From: Halomonas sp.
Lineage (GTDB): Bacteria; Pseudomonadota; Gammaproteobacteria; Pseudomonadales; Halomonadaceae
Reading direction: 5' to 3'
Length of the DNA stretch: 64,000 nt
NCBI RefSeq assembly: GCF_029263665.1
Contig: NZ_JAJUFQ010000015.1
Coordinates: forward strand, 44,287-108,286
This document shows positions 1-13,025 of this stretch, piece after piece; the first letter of the stretch is position 1; each line of letters begins with the position of its first letter. Under the pieces are notes generated by a model that saw nothing but the letters and a program-made list of their open reading frames with translations, was not told the DNA's origin and searched no databases. A program made the position numbers and the translations under genes.

Positions 1-853
1 TCCAGTCTTGCCTGGCCTGCTCGATACGTTCCTTGCGGCTGGATACAAAGTTCCAGTCAACGTAGCGCCTGGACAACCTTTCTCCACCGATAATTCCGAT
101 GCGGCACTCTGTCACGGCTTCCAGGGTCACACCGACACCTGCAGCACAGACCGCCAGGGAATGTTCAGGAATCTCGGTCACCCCTGCCTTCATCTTTCCC
201 TGAGCGGTATACACAGCACGCTCTTCCGCATACGGCAAGGCAAGACGCTGCCCCGGCTGCAGGTGTGCCTCTACATACAGCGTCTCGGCAAAGGTCTTCA
301 CTGGCGAAGTGACACCATAGGCCGCTCCCATCATCACTCGCAATGGCACTCCATCGACCTCAAGCGCGGGGATATCTGCAGACGGATAATGATAGAAAGC
401 AGGATCGATCTCTTCGTCCTCCTCCGGCAGGGCCAACCATAACTGCAGGCCATGCAGGCGTCGGGGCGTGCGAGTGGCTTCGGGGCGCTCACGCTCCGAG
501 TGAGTGATTCCTTTCCCCGCCACCATCAGATTGATATCTCCCGGGCGAATGGGCTGCACACTGCCCAGGGAATCCCGGTGCAGAATTTCACCCTCAAACA
601 GATACGTGACCGTTGCCAGATTGACATGAGGATGAGGACGCACATTGATGCCCTCACCAATGGGAAAGTCGGCAGGCCCCATATGGTCAAAGAAAATCCA
701 GGGTCCCACCATCTTGCGCTTGGCCGTCGGCAGGGAACGGCGCACCGAGAAATTGCCAATATCCTTCTCTCGGGTCTCGATCAGTAACTCGATAGCGCCA
801 GAGCACTGCTCATATTCACACAACTGCTCAGCATTGTCGGTAGGATTGCTCAT
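1..853 (-). CDS. Pirin family protein (3' end outside window)
   Basis: The minus-strand frame opens with ATG at 853 (MSNPTDNAEQLCEYEQ) and stays open to base 1, giving about 284 codons, close to a full pirin, so only the last few residues and the stop are missing. The N-terminal cupin carries the pirin metal-ligand pattern: RPHPH near residue 74, then HRDS and GKGITHSER, supplying the His/His/His/Glu set. Pirins are Fe-binding cupins; some act as quercetinases and others as redox-sensing regulators, and the sequence does not decide between these. The frame WIFFDHMGPADFPIG is typical of the family. It lies downstream of greA on the same strand, behind a strong terminator, so it is probably transcribed on its own. 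Confidence 0.9.
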   Translation of the reverse strand, partial: MSNPTDNAEQLCEYEQCSGAIELLIETREKDIGNFSVRRSLPTAKRKMVGPWIFFDHMGPADFPIGEGINVRPHPHVNLATVTYLFEGEILHRDSLGSVQPIRPGDINLMVAGKGITHSERERPEATRTPRRLHGLQLWLALPEEDEEIDPAFYHYPSADIPALEVDGVPLRVMMGAAYGVTSPVKTFAETLYVEAHLQPGQRLALPYAEERAVYTAQGKMKAGVTEIPEHSLAVCAAGVGVTLEAVTECRIGIIGGERLSRRYVDWNFVSSRKERIEQARQDW

Positions 854-965
854 GGCACGCTCCACAGGGACCTTTCACAAAGACTTTTCACAGAGACTTT
901 CAAAGGTTCTCTACACAGGTTCTCGACTCAGCTTAGCCCACGGGCTTCATAAGAGGAGCGGCCAT

Positions 966-1002
966 AAAAAAAAACCGATGGCCATATGGCCATCGGGGTT
1001 TT
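966..1002 (-). terminator. Rho-independent terminator after greA
   Basis: A perfect 22-bp palindrome at 975-996 (arms CCGATGGCCAT and ATGGCCATCGG) has nine A residues at 966-974, which read as a U tract on the minus strand. It follows the greA stop by about 30 bases and should end the carAB-greA transcript. The GGTTTT on the other side gives weak termination in the opposite direction as well. Confidence 0.85.
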
Positions 1003-1031
1003 CCTGAGCGTTTGCCGAGAGGCGTTTCGGC

Positions 1032-1504
1032 TTACAGATGCTCGACGCCGGAAATTTCATACTCCACTTCACCACCCGGAGTACGAACGACGACCACCTC
1101 GCCTTCTTCCTTGCCGATCAGGGCACGGGCAATAGGCGAAGTGACAGAGATACGGCTCTGCTTGATGTCAGCCTCATCCTCACCCACGATGCGATACGTC
1201 ACTTCCTCGTCCGTATCGAGGTTGAGCAGCTCCACCGTGACACCAAAAATCACCTTGCCCGTCTTGGGCAGTTTGGTGACATCAATGACCTGGGCATTGG
1301 ACAGCTTGCCTTCGATCTCCTGGATCCGACCCTCGATAAAACCCTGCTGCTCGCGAGCGGCGTGGTATTCAGCGTTTTCCTTGAGATCGCCATGCTCGCG
1401 GGCCTCGGCGATGGCAGCAATCACCTGCGGACGCTCCACGCTCTTGAGCTGTTCAAGCTCACTGCGCAAACGCTGCTCACCGGTGACGGTCATCGGGACC
1501 TTGT

Positions 1505-1508
<4 letters not shown>
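1032..1508 (-). CDS. greA: Transcription elongation factor GreA
   Basis: GreA rescues backtracked RNA polymerase by stimulating cleavage of the 3' end of the nascent RNA through the secondary channel. The 158-residue product matches the usual GreA length. It has the N-terminal coiled-coil hairpin ([17 protein letters not shown] and the acidic tip region [14 protein letters not shown]) followed by the FKBP-like C-terminal domain ending in GGEVEYEI. The chosen ATG at 1508 overlaps the carB stop as ATGA, which indicates translational coupling. An in-frame upstream ATG at 1580 lies inside carB and adds residues foreign to the family, so it was not used. Confidence 0.96.
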
Positions 1509-4735
<3,227 letters not shown>

Positions 4736-4799
4736 GGTGCTTCCCGCTAGAAATTTGGTCTATGAGCTGATGACGACTGCAATACCTTTCACACAAGCC

Positions 4800-5945
4800 T
4801 CAGCGACGTGTGCGCATCATCTCGATAAAGCGATCAAACAGGGGCGCCACGTCACGAGGACCTGGGCTCGCTTCCGGGTGCCCCTGGAAGCTGAAGGCTG
4901 GCTTGTCGGTGCGCTCGATACCCTGCAAGGTGCCGTCGAACAATGAACGATGGGTCGCGCGCAGCGTGTCCGGCAATGTCGCCTCATCAGCAGCGAAACC
5001 ATGGTTCTGACTGGTGATCATCACATGCCCGGTATCGAGATCCTGCACCGGGTGGTTGGCACCATGGTGGCCATGCCCCATCTTCACAGTGGTAGCGCCA
5101 CTGGCCAGGGCCAGCAACTGGTGTCCAAGACAGATGCCAAAAATCGGCGTTTCGGTCTCGAGCAGTTCCTGGATGGCCTTGATGGCATAATCACAGGGCT
5201 CGGGGTCGCCAGGCCCATTGGACAGGAAGATTCCGTCCGGATTCAGCGCCATCACCTCAGCAGCCGGTGTCTGGGCAGGCACCACGGTCAGACGGCAGCC
5301 ACGACTGGCCAGCATGCGCAGGATGTTGAACTTGACGCCATAGTCGTAGGCCACCACATGGAAAGGACGCTCATCCTTGGTGGTATCGGCATAGCCTTCA
5401 CCCAGAGCCCATTCACCTTCCGTCCACTCATAACCTTCCGTGCATGACACTACCTTGGCCAGGTCCATGCCCTTCAATCCCGGGAAGGCACGCGCAGCTT
5501 CCAGTGCACGGGCTTCCGCATCCGTCCCTTCCGCTTCTGCGCCCGCCAGGATGGCACCGTTCTGAGCCCCCTTGTCGCGCAGAATACGGGTCAGGCGACG
5601 AGTATCGATATCGGCGATACCGATGACGTTGTGGCTGGAGAGGTAGTCGGACAGGCTCTGGGTGGAGCGAAAGTTACTGGCAACAAGAGGAAGATCACGG
5701 ATAACGAGGCCGGCTGCCGCGATGCTGGAGGATTCAACATCCTCTGGATTGATGCCGGTATTGCCAATATGAGGATAGGTAAGTGTAACGATCTGACGAG
5801 AATAAGAAGGGTCGGTGAGAATTTCCTGGTAGCCGGTCATGGCCGTATTGAACACCACTTCACCACTGGTCTGCCCATCAGCGCCAATGGCCGTGCCGTG
5901 GAATACGCTGCCATCTTCCAAGGCCAAAATCGCGGGTTTGTTCAA
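4800..5945 (-). CDS. carA: Carbamoyl-phosphate synthase small subunit
   Basis: This is the glutaminase subunit that hydrolyses glutamine and channels ammonia to CarB. The N-terminal CarA domain starts [17 protein letters not shown], and the class I amidotransferase domain carries the nucleophile in GICLGHQ and the His/Glu pair in [11 protein letters not shown]. The start is taken as TTG at 5945 (381 residues): it follows GGGAGG by 8 bases, and the family begins with MNKPA at this point. An ATG at 6047 in the same frame would add 34 residues that do not look like CarA. The TTG start could keep expression low. carA lies upstream of carB and is separated from dapB by a terminator. Confidence 0.96.
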   Translation of the reverse strand: MNKPAILALEDGSVFHGTAIGADGQTSGEVVFNTAMTGYQEILTDPSYSRQIVTLTYPHIGNTGINPEDVESSSIAAAGLVIRDLPLVASNFRSTQSLSDYLSSHNVIGIADIDTRRLTRILRDKGAQNGAILAGAEAEGTDAEARALEAARAFPGLKGMDLAKVVSCTEGYEWTEGEWALGEGYADTTKDERPFHVVAYDYGVKFNILRMLASRGCRLTVVPAQTPAAEVMALNPDGIFLSNGPGDPEPCDYAIKAIQELLETETPIFGICLGHQLLALASGATTVKMGHGHHGANHPVQDLDTGHVMITSQNHGFAADEATLPDTLRATHRSLFDGTLQGIERTDKPAFSFQGHPEASPGPRDVAPLFDRFIEMMRTRR

Positions 5946-6395
5946 CGCTACGTCCTCCCAAAGAAAACTCGTCAAGGTGCCTGTTCGCTCAACCACTGGC
6001 GCGCAAAGGCGCCGCCCTTCGCTACCATTTAAAGTAGCCCGGACCATCGTTTGAAGTGTGGTTCTTGGGAATCACCACGATAACTCCGCCTGGTGGCATG
6101 AAATCCTTCGCACACGTAGACGCTTATCGCGGTGTTTCCCTAAAAAAGCGGGACGAAACCCGGTGCATGACCGGTTTCATCCCGCTTGTTGTCATTCGCT
6201 CGGAATGCTGTGCCGGAGCCATCGCCGCCCTCTTGGGGAAGGCAATGCTGAGCGAGGAATACCAAGCGCCCGGCCAAAATTTTTGCAATGCTACAGTATC
6301 TTCAGCGCTTTTTCTACAGGCATGATGCCAATAATAGATCTGGAAGACCTGACAAACTCGGCACACCGCCCCACTCAAGATGTCTCATGGACGCC
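5946..6395 (-). other. Intergenic leader between dapB and carA
   Basis: This 450-base stretch carries no convincing gene. It must hold the carAB promoter and leader and contains the dapB terminator (separate entry). No clear ArgR or PurR site was recognised by eye. Confidence 0.5.
6142..6185 (-). terminator. Terminator between dapB and carA
   Basis: Arms at 6148-6160 (GCGGGACGAAACC) and 6173-6185 pair over 13 positions with one mismatch. Six A residues at 6142-6147 give a U tract on the minus strand. It lies about 210 bases past the dapB stop and before carA, so carAB is likely transcribed from its own promoter. Confidence 0.8.
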
Positions 6396-7223
<828 letters not shown>

Positions 7224-7276
7224 TCAAAATCAGTGACACAGAAGGAAACCCGCCATCTGGAAACTCACTTGCAGAG

Positions 7277-7325
7277 CTCATGTTCATGTGAAGAACTCAT
7301 GTACATGTGAAAAGCTCACGTGAAG
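7277..7325. repeat. Short tandem repeat with 19-bp period
   Basis: CTCATG-type units start at 7277, 7296 and 7315. The first two are 19 bases long and nearly identical (CTCATGTTCATGTGAAGAA and CTCATGTACATGTGAAAAG). The third is shortened to CTCACGTGAAGG. They lie 66-114 bases upstream of the dapB start on the minus strand, so they may be regulatory or simple slippage repeats. Confidence 0.6.
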
Positions 7326-7580
7326 GAAGCGCTGAATAAATCGACGAGCATGCTCAATCACAAGGCGCCCGGAGCACAGGAACCGGAGCCTATGGGATAT
7401 AGGTGAGGATTCCGACCGGGCTGGCGTACCAGCACCGCGTAACGCAGTGATTGGGTAGCGCAGGCATTTATGCAGTGCTTCCTAAAGAACAGCAGGTTTC
7501 CAAATAATGCGAGTGCAATACGGTCGCAGTATAACAACCCGACAAGCAGGCGTCTGTGTTACCCAAGGAAGGAGTTCACC
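7326..7580. other. Intergenic region between dapB and the phytase-like gene
   Basis: No gene is supported here. A small hairpin (GCTGG at 7420-7424, CCAGC at 7429-7433) and a GC-rich stretch around 7360-7395 are visible. The region should hold divergent promoters for dapB and the 7581 gene. Confidence 0.4.
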
Positions 7581-8621
7581 ATGAAGGCAACCTCCCGGCT
7601 CACCACACCCCGAGCATGGCCAGGCCACCTACGAAGCCTGATCATGGCCTACAGCCCTGCGATATTGCTATGGACGCTGGCTGGCTGCTCTCAACAGGTT
7701 CAACCCTCGACCCTGGCAGGCGCCAACGCCATCAGAGGCGCAGAGCCAGAAGCCACCGGCATTGAGATGTGCGGCACCCTGAAACTACCCGGACACTGGC
7801 CCGGTACCGATATTTCACTCGGAGGCTTGTCTGCTGCCGGCTGGGACAATGACGAGCAAGTCCTGTATCTGGTCTCGGACCGGGGACGCCTGCATGTTAC
7901 CCGCCCAGTGTTCGACGGCGACAAGTTGACCGATCTGGAAATGCTAGACAGCGCACCGCTCCTGGACACCCATGGCAATCCCCTCCGCGGCAAGGACGTC
8001 GATGCGGAATCCCTGGTCGTCCTGCACGCCAATGACGGCACACCTGGCAACAGTGAACTCCTTGTCGGTTTTGAACAGGACCACCGCCTGCAGTCCTTCA
8101 TGCCCGACGGCCAACCTGTCGGCGATCCTTTACGGCCCCAAGGCGTTCAAGGCGCCAGTGCCAATGCCGCCATGGAGGCCCTGGCCGAGATACCCGGACT
8201 GGGCATCATTGCCGGACTCGAGTCTCCTCCAGAGGGTGCCGATGACAAGGTCACGCGGTTGTTCACCATTGATGACCAGCAGCAGTGGCACTATCCACTG
8301 TCCAGTGCCGTCGGCAGCGCCCTCACGGATATGGCTCCCTTGCCGACCAGGCCCGAGGAACCGCCCGCCGCCCTGATGCTTGAGCGTGCTTATGCACCAC
8401 CTCACCCACTGGTGATCAGCCTGAGCAAGGCCGAACTGCTGGCCCCGCCCAATACTCGCGTGACACGCATCACCCGCCTGTCCAGTAGTGAAGGCTGGCG
8501 CCTGGACAACATGGAAGGCCTCGCCGCCCTGCCCAATTCACGTTTCTTGATGGTCAGCGACGACAACTTCAGTGTCCTGCAGCGCAGCCTGGTGACCTGC
8601 TTCCGCCTTGCCGGGTCTTAA
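7581..8621 (+). CDS. Phytase-like (esterase-like activity) lipoprotein
   Basis: The 346-residue product begins with a long signal peptide ending in the lipobox LAGC (near residue 34), so it is probably an outer-membrane or periplasmic lipoprotein. The body resembles the esterase-like-activity-of-phytase family: repeated beta-propeller-like stretches (GGLSAAGWD, LYLVSDRGRLHV, DAESLVV, NMEGLAALPNSRFLMVSDDN). The real substrate is unknown; the family name rests on few characterised members. The start ATG at 7581 follows AAGGAG; an upstream in-frame start at 7470 would put the signal peptide inside the protein. It is the first gene of the block inserted between dapB and dnaJ. Confidence 0.75.
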   Translation: MKATSRLTTPRAWPGHLRSLIMAYSPAILLWTLAGCSQQVQPSTLAGANAIRGAEPEATGIEMCGTLKLPGHWPGTDISLGGLSAAGWDNDEQVLYLVSDRGRLHVTRPVFDGDKLTDLEMLDSAPLLDTHGNPLRGKDVDAESLVVLHANDGTPGNSELLVGFEQDHRLQSFMPDGQPVGDPLRPQGVQGASANAAMEALAEIPGLGIIAGLESPPEGADDKVTRLFTIDDQQQWHYPLSSAVGSALTDMAPLPTRPEEPPAALMLERAYAPPHPLVISLSKAELLAPPNTRVTRITRLSSSEGWRLDNMEGLAALPNSRFLMVSDDNFSVLQRSLVTCFRLAGS

Positions 8622-8643
8622 GAACAGGCTCTGGAAATCAGCA

Positions 8644-9576
8644 TTACTTGGCACAGGCAATTTTCGAACGCGACCGGACGTCACGCTGCAACAGCAGGAC
8701 GATGGCAATGACAACCAAAGTGCTGCCCGGCAGCCATACCAGTGAAATACGCTCAGGCTCGGCCCAGAACAACAGCAGCATGGAAACGAAAGGCACCAGA
8801 TAACCGTATGCCGTGACCGCAGCAGGTGTCAGGATTGCAGTGGCCCGCTGCTGCAGCCAGAAGGTAACGCCACTGGAAAACAGGCCAAGATAGACGACCA
8901 GGGCCAGATCTCCCCAGGTCATGCGTGTCAGCGCTGCTGGAGCATTGAATACCAACCCCAGCATACCGATCAGTACACCGCCAAGAATCAGGCTCCACAG
9001 GGTTCTGACGCCAGCATGTGGCGATACCCAGCCTCTCAGCAGCCCAAACTTGGACAACACCGGATACAACGCCGAAGCAATGCAACCGACAAAGAAGGCC
9101 GCCTCTCCCACACCAAACTGCATCTGCGTAACATCACCACCGGCCTGGGCCCAGGCCAGTCCCATAGCGCCCAAGGCCCCAAGCGCCAGTAACGCCAGAA
9201 GAGCACGAGCGGGGTGCTCGACCCCGAGCCAACGGCCCAGCACATAAGCCAGCAACGGCACACTGACAAACAGTGTCGACATGGACAATGCCGTAACGCG
9301 GTGGGCAGCCCAGAACATGGTGCCGAAGAAGCCTGCCAGACACAGCCCCATCCAGGCATAGAGAACCAAGCCCGAGCGCGTAGGCACAACGCCAGGAGCA
9401 CGCAACACCAGGGGCAACACGGCCATTGCGGCAATGGCAAAGCGCAGGGAGGTGAGCAGCAAAGGCGGTAATCCTTCCGTCAGCAACCCTACCGCTGGAA
9501 AGGAAAATCCGACCAGCAGCGCCCACAACAGCATACCTAGATGGGCACTCCATGCGCTGGAAGATGATGATGCCAT
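8644..9576 (-). CDS. EamA/DMT family transporter
   Basis: The 310-residue protein has about ten hydrophobic helices in two homologous halves, the plan of drug/metabolite transporters that export amino acids or metabolites across the inner membrane. Visible family features include the N-terminal half SFPAVGLLTEGLPPLLLTSLRFAIAA and a second half with LYPVLSKFGLLRGW. GGGAG precedes the ATG at 9576. It is convergent with the lipoprotein gene upstream of it in the window. Substrate cannot be inferred. Confidence 0.85.
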   Translation of the reverse strand: MASSSSSAWSAHLGMLLWALLVGFSFPAVGLLTEGLPPLLLTSLRFAIAAMAVLPLVLRAPGVVPTRSGLVLYAWMGLCLAGFFGTMFWAAHRVTALSMSTLFVSVPLLAYVLGRWLGVEHPARALLALLALGALGAMGLAWAQAGGDVTQMQFGVGEAAFFVGCIASALYPVLSKFGLLRGWVSPHAGVRTLWSLILGGVLIGMLGLVFNAPAALTRMTWGDLALVVYLGLFSSGVTFWLQQRATAILTPAAVTAYGYLVPFVSMLLLFWAEPERISLVWLPGSTLVVIAIVLLLQRDVRSRSKIACAK

Positions 9577-9690
9577 GACGCCGCTCCCGTTGCCTGATTG
9601 TCCAGCATAGCAACCTCAGGATAGCCGCGATGGCATTTCACGCCCCTTCGAGGGCGCTGTCTACAGAGTCACTGACTCAAGTGTGCAGAG

Positions 9691-9966
9691 TCATTGCCAG
9701 TCGATGCTGAGCTCTTCCTTGCCTGCCATTCGCTCCAGGTGGCTGGCTACCACGCCTTTCAGGCGTTCAAGGAGTTCGTTATCGTCGGCCTGAAGGTCGA
9801 CTTGCAGCGTATCAGCACTCGCCTTCATCAGGCAGACACCACCATCGAACACTACCTTGCCTTGTTCAGCATCCACTTCCAGCTTGTGCGCCCAGTGCTT
9901 GCACAGCCGGTTGATCAGACGCTGACCGGATTCAGTACTGACTCGGGCAACAGATTGACTAGGCAT
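9691..9966 (-). CDS. DUF2218 domain protein
   Basis: This 91-residue protein (starting MPSQSVARVSTESGQRLINRLCKHWAHK) matches the small DUF2218 family, whose genes often sit beside siderophore uptake or reduction genes; its biochemical role is unknown. The start at 9966 fits the family; an upstream in-frame ATG at 10113 would run through the shared promoter. It is divergent from the iron ABC importer, and a candidate Fur box lies between the two starts, which suggests iron-controlled expression of both. Confidence 0.8.
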   Translation of the reverse strand: MPSQSVARVSTESGQRLINRLCKHWAHKLEVDAEQGKVVFDGGVCLMKASADTLQVDLQADDNELLERLKGVVASHLERMAGKEELSIDWQ

Positions 9967-9989
9967 ACCATCACTCCATAAACACAAAT

Positions 9990-10008
9990 GACAATGATAC
10001 GCATATCT
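9990..10008. promoter_or_regulatory. Candidate Fur box
   Basis: The 19-mer starting GACAATGATACGCAT matches the Fur consensus (GATAATGATAATCATTATC) at 13 of 19 positions, with the first half nearly perfect. It lies between the divergent DUF2218 gene and the iron importer operon. fur is present at 20348-20791. Confidence 0.55.
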
Positions 10009-10097
10009 TATATGCTGCCGCCTTTCCCAATATGCAACATGACGTTCGTCAGCATGGTTCCAATGAATGTCATGCGCCAAGCGACAAGATCTCCAAT

Positions 10098-11219
10098 ATG
10101 CGCCTAATACCAAGCATCGTATCCTTGATCCCTGCTGTTTGCCTGAGCGGCATGGCTTTGGCTGAGCAGGTCACCATTACCGATGTCGCTGGCCGCCAGG
10201 TCAGTATTGACGTTCCTGTTGAGCGCATGATTCTTGGTGAAGGGCGCCAGGTCTATCTGCTGGGTGCCCTCGAACCGGATGCCCCGTTCGACCATGTCGT
10301 TGGATGGCGCGAAGATTTCTCCCAGGCCGATCCAGACAACTACGCTCGCTATGCCGAGAAGTTTCCCGAACTCAAGGAATTGCCGACCTTCGGTGGCTTC
10401 AAGGACGGCACCTTTGACGTCGAACAGGCTGCAGCCCTGCAACCTGATGTCATTCTGATGAATCTGGAAGCCCGCGCAGCCACGGAAGATGCCGGCTACG
10501 ATGCCAAGCTGGCCGAACTGGACATCCCCATTGTCTATGTCGATTTTCGTGAAGACCCCATTGCCCACACCACCCCCTCGATGCGCTTGATGGGCCAGTT
10601 GCTCGGCAAGCAAGAAGCCGCTGAGGAATTCATTGCCTTCTCTGAAGCACAGATGGCCAGAGTCACCGATGTCATCGACGCCCACGACCCTGAGCGCCCC
10701 AAGGTATTCATCGACCGTGCAGGGGGCTACTCCGATGACTGCTGCATGAGCTTTGGTTCAGGCAACTTTGGCGACTATGTCGAGCTGGCGGGTGGCAGCA
10801 ATATCGCTCGCGACATCATTCCTTCGACCTTCGGCACTCTGAATCCCGAGCAGATCATCGCCGCCAACCCACAGCAAGTAGTCGTTACCGGGGGCAGTTG
10901 GGACGCCTATGTTCCGGGAGGTGACTGGGTTGGTGTAGGGCCAGGAGCGGATCTTGCCGAGGCTCGGAACAAGCTGGAAGCCCTTACCGAACGCACCGCC
11001 ATGACCGGCATTGATGCCGTGAAGGATGGCAATGTGCATGCCATCTGGCACCAGTTCTACAACAGCCCTGACTACTTCGTGGCCGTTCAGCAACTGGCGA
11101 GTTGGTTCCACCCGGAATTGTTCGCCGACCTCGACCCGGACGCCACCATGCAAGAACTGCATGACCGCTTCCTCCCGGTGGACTACGAACCTGGCTATTG
11201 GGTGTCTCTGGATGACTGA
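10098..11219 (+). CDS. Iron-siderophore ABC transporter substrate-binding protein
   Basis: The 373-residue protein has a signal peptide (MRLIPSIVSLIPAVCLSGMALA) followed by the TroA/FepB-type fold: ITDVAGRQVSIDVPVERMI opening, a central helix, and a C-terminal lobe with DAVKDGNVHAIWHQFYNSP. Such proteins bind ferric siderophores or haem in the periplasm and deliver them to a FecCD permease. The start is placed at 10098 because the signal peptide begins there; an ATG at 10032 is in frame but gives a polar N-terminus. Its stop overlaps the permease start. No TonB receptor or siderophore synthesis gene is in the window, so the ligand is unknown. Confidence 0.85.
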   Translation: MRLIPSIVSLIPAVCLSGMALAEQVTITDVAGRQVSIDVPVERMILGEGRQVYLLGALEPDAPFDHVVGWREDFSQADPDNYARYAEKFPELKELPTFGGFKDGTFDVEQAAALQPDVILMNLEARAATEDAGYDAKLAELDIPIVYVDFREDPIAHTTPSMRLMGQLLGKQEAAEEFIAFSEAQMARVTDVIDAHDPERPKVFIDRAGGYSDDCCMSFGSGNFGDYVELAGGSNIARDIIPSTFGTLNPEQIIAANPQQVVVTGGSWDAYVPGGDWVGVGPGADLAEARNKLEALTERTAMTGIDAVKDGNVHAIWHQFYNSPDYFVAVQQLASWFHPELFADLDPDATMQELHDRFLPVDYEPGYWVSLDD

Positions 11220-12282
11220 AAACAGCTCTTCAATCTCGACGCCCAACCAGGAACGCGATTTCTACCGCGCTCTGGTATGGCGTCGCCAGCTGATACTGGC
11301 GGGACTGGTGATAGCTCTGGTCTTCAGCCTCTGTGTCGACTTGGCTCTGGGCCCGGCACGCTACAGCCTTGGCGAAGTGTTGACCGCTCTGCTGGCTCCG
11401 GACTCGGTAAGTGATCAGGTACGGGTCGTATTGTGGGAAATCCGCATGCCGGTGGCACTGATGGCTCTGGTCGTGGGAGCCAGTCTTTCCATCGCTGGTG
11501 CGCAGATGCAGACCATCCTCAGCAATCCTCTGGCCAGCCCCTTTACCCTGGGCATTTCCGCAGGCGCTGGCTTCGGCGCTGCCTTGGCACTGGCCTTTGG
11601 TGTCGCGCTAGTGCCTGCTGCCATCGATTACGTGATTCCGCTGAATGCCTTCCTGATGGCCATGCTGACTTCCTTCCTGATCCATGCCTTGAGCATGCGT
11701 CGCGGTGTCACCATCGAGACCATCATCTTGCTGGGCATCGCCATGGTGTTCATCTTCAACTCGCTGATGGCCCTGATCCAGTTCTTTGCCAGTCAACAGG
11801 CTGTCGCTGCAGTGGTGTTCTGGACCATGGGTAGCCTGACCAAGGCCACCTGGCCAAAGTTGTGGATGTCACTCGCTGTACTCTGCCTGGTCATCCCGCT
11901 GCTGGCACGGCATGGCTGGGCACTCACTGCCATGCGCCTGGGAGATAGCAAGGCCGAGAGTCTTGGCGTCAAGCCTCGTGCCTTGCGGCTCGAAGTCCTG
12001 GTATTGGTGTCACTACTGGCTGCGATGGCTGTTGCCTTTGTCGGCACCATCGGCTTCATCGGGTTGGTTGGCCCACATATCGCTCGCATGCTGGTCGGTG
12101 AGGATCAGCGTTTCTTCCTGCCTGGCTCAGCACTATGTGGCGCGCTGATTCTATCGATCGGCTCTGTCCTGTCGAAGGTGATCCTCCCTGGCACCGTCAT
12201 TCCCATCGGTATCATCACCTCGCTGGTAGGCATCCCCTTCTTCCTGTTCCTCATCCTCGGGCGCAAGAAAGCATCATGGTAA
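11212..12282 (+). CDS. FecCD-type iron ABC transporter permease
   Basis: This 356-residue inner-membrane protein has the BtuCD/FecCD pattern of about ten helices, with family stretches IRMPVALMALVVGASLSIAG, ANPLASPFTLGIS-like NPLASPFTLGISAGAG and the C-terminal GLVGPHIARMLVG. It forms the channel of the importer encoded with its neighbours. The ATG at 11212 overlaps the stop of the substrate-binding gene by 8 bases, and its own stop overlaps the ATPase start by 7 bases, so the three genes form a tight operon. One permease gene suggests a homodimer. Confidence 0.92.
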   Translation: MTENSSSISTPNQERDFYRALVWRRQLILAGLVIALVFSLCVDLALGPARYSLGEVLTALLAPDSVSDQVRVVLWEIRMPVALMALVVGASLSIAGAQMQTILSNPLASPFTLGISAGAGFGAALALAFGVALVPAAIDYVIPLNAFLMAMLTSFLIHALSMRRGVTIETIILLGIAMVFIFNSLMALIQFFASQQAVAAVVFWTMGSLTKATWPKLWMSLAVLCLVIPLLARHGWALTAMRLGDSKAESLGVKPRALRLEVLVLVSLLAAMAVAFVGTIGFIGLVGPHIARMLVGEDQRFFLPGSALCGALILSIGSVLSKVILPGTVIPIGIITSLVGIPFFLFLILGRKKASW

Positions 12283-13025
12283 CGCTCAAGCTTCATCAGG
12301 TCGGCGCCCGTTATGGCCGCAAGCAGATACTTTCAGGGATCACCACCCCGACACTGAAAGGCGGCCAGGTAGTGGCTCTGCTGGGACCCAATGCTGCCGG
12401 AAAATCAACGTTGTTCCGGCGCATTCTCGGTTTGCTCAAGGGCGATGGAAAAGTGGAAATATCCGGCACAACCTCCCATCGCCCAGTGGCTTACATGCCC
12501 CAGGACACTGGTGTCAGTGCAGTTTTGACGGTTTACGAGAGCGTCCTGCTGGCCCGTATGCAGGGCCGTAGCCTGAAAGTGCAGCAGGATGACCTCAATG
12601 CCGTTGAACAAGCCCTGCGCGAGCTTGGCATTCTTGCGCTAAGTCAGCGTGATATCAGCGACCTCAGCGGCGGGCAGCGGCAGATGGTCGGTGCAGCCCA
12701 GGCACTGGTGCAGAACCCCGAAATCCTGCTTCTGGATGAGCCCACTTCGGCTCTGGACCTGCATCGCCAGATCGATCTGCTATCGATCCTGCAACGCCTG
12801 GCCCAGGAGCGCCAAATGCTGGTCATCGTCGCTATTCACGACATTGGCCACGCTCTACGCTTCACGGATCAGGCACTGGTCATTGCCAATGGCAACTTCG
12901 TGGCTTGTGGGCCTACGACACAAGTTGTCACCACCGAGATGCTGCGTGACGTCTACCAGGTCATTGCTCGTATCGAGAGCTGCTCTCGAGGACAGCCACA
13001 GCTTATTGTCGAGTCAGCCGTCTGA
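12276..13025 (+). CDS. Iron-siderophore ABC transporter ATP-binding protein
   Basis: The 249-residue ATPase has Walker A GPNAAGKST (residues 37-45), the signature LSGGQRQ, Walker B ILLLDEP and the switch His in AIHDIGHAL. These define the FecE/FepC group that powers siderophore import. The start ATG at 12276 is inside the end of the permease gene, which indicates translational coupling. Its 3' end overlaps the convergent EamA gene by 23 bases. Confidence 0.92.
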   Translation: MVTLKLHQVGARYGRKQILSGITTPTLKGGQVVALLGPNAAGKSTLFRRILGLLKGDGKVEISGTTSHRPVAYMPQDTGVSAVLTVYESVLLARMQGRSLKVQQDDLNAVEQALRELGILALSQRDISDLSGGQRQMVGAAQALVQNPEILLLDEPTSALDLHRQIDLLSILQRLAQERQMLVIVAIHDIGHALRFTDQALVIANGNFVACGPTTQVVTTEMLRDVYQVIARIESCSRGQPQLIVESAV

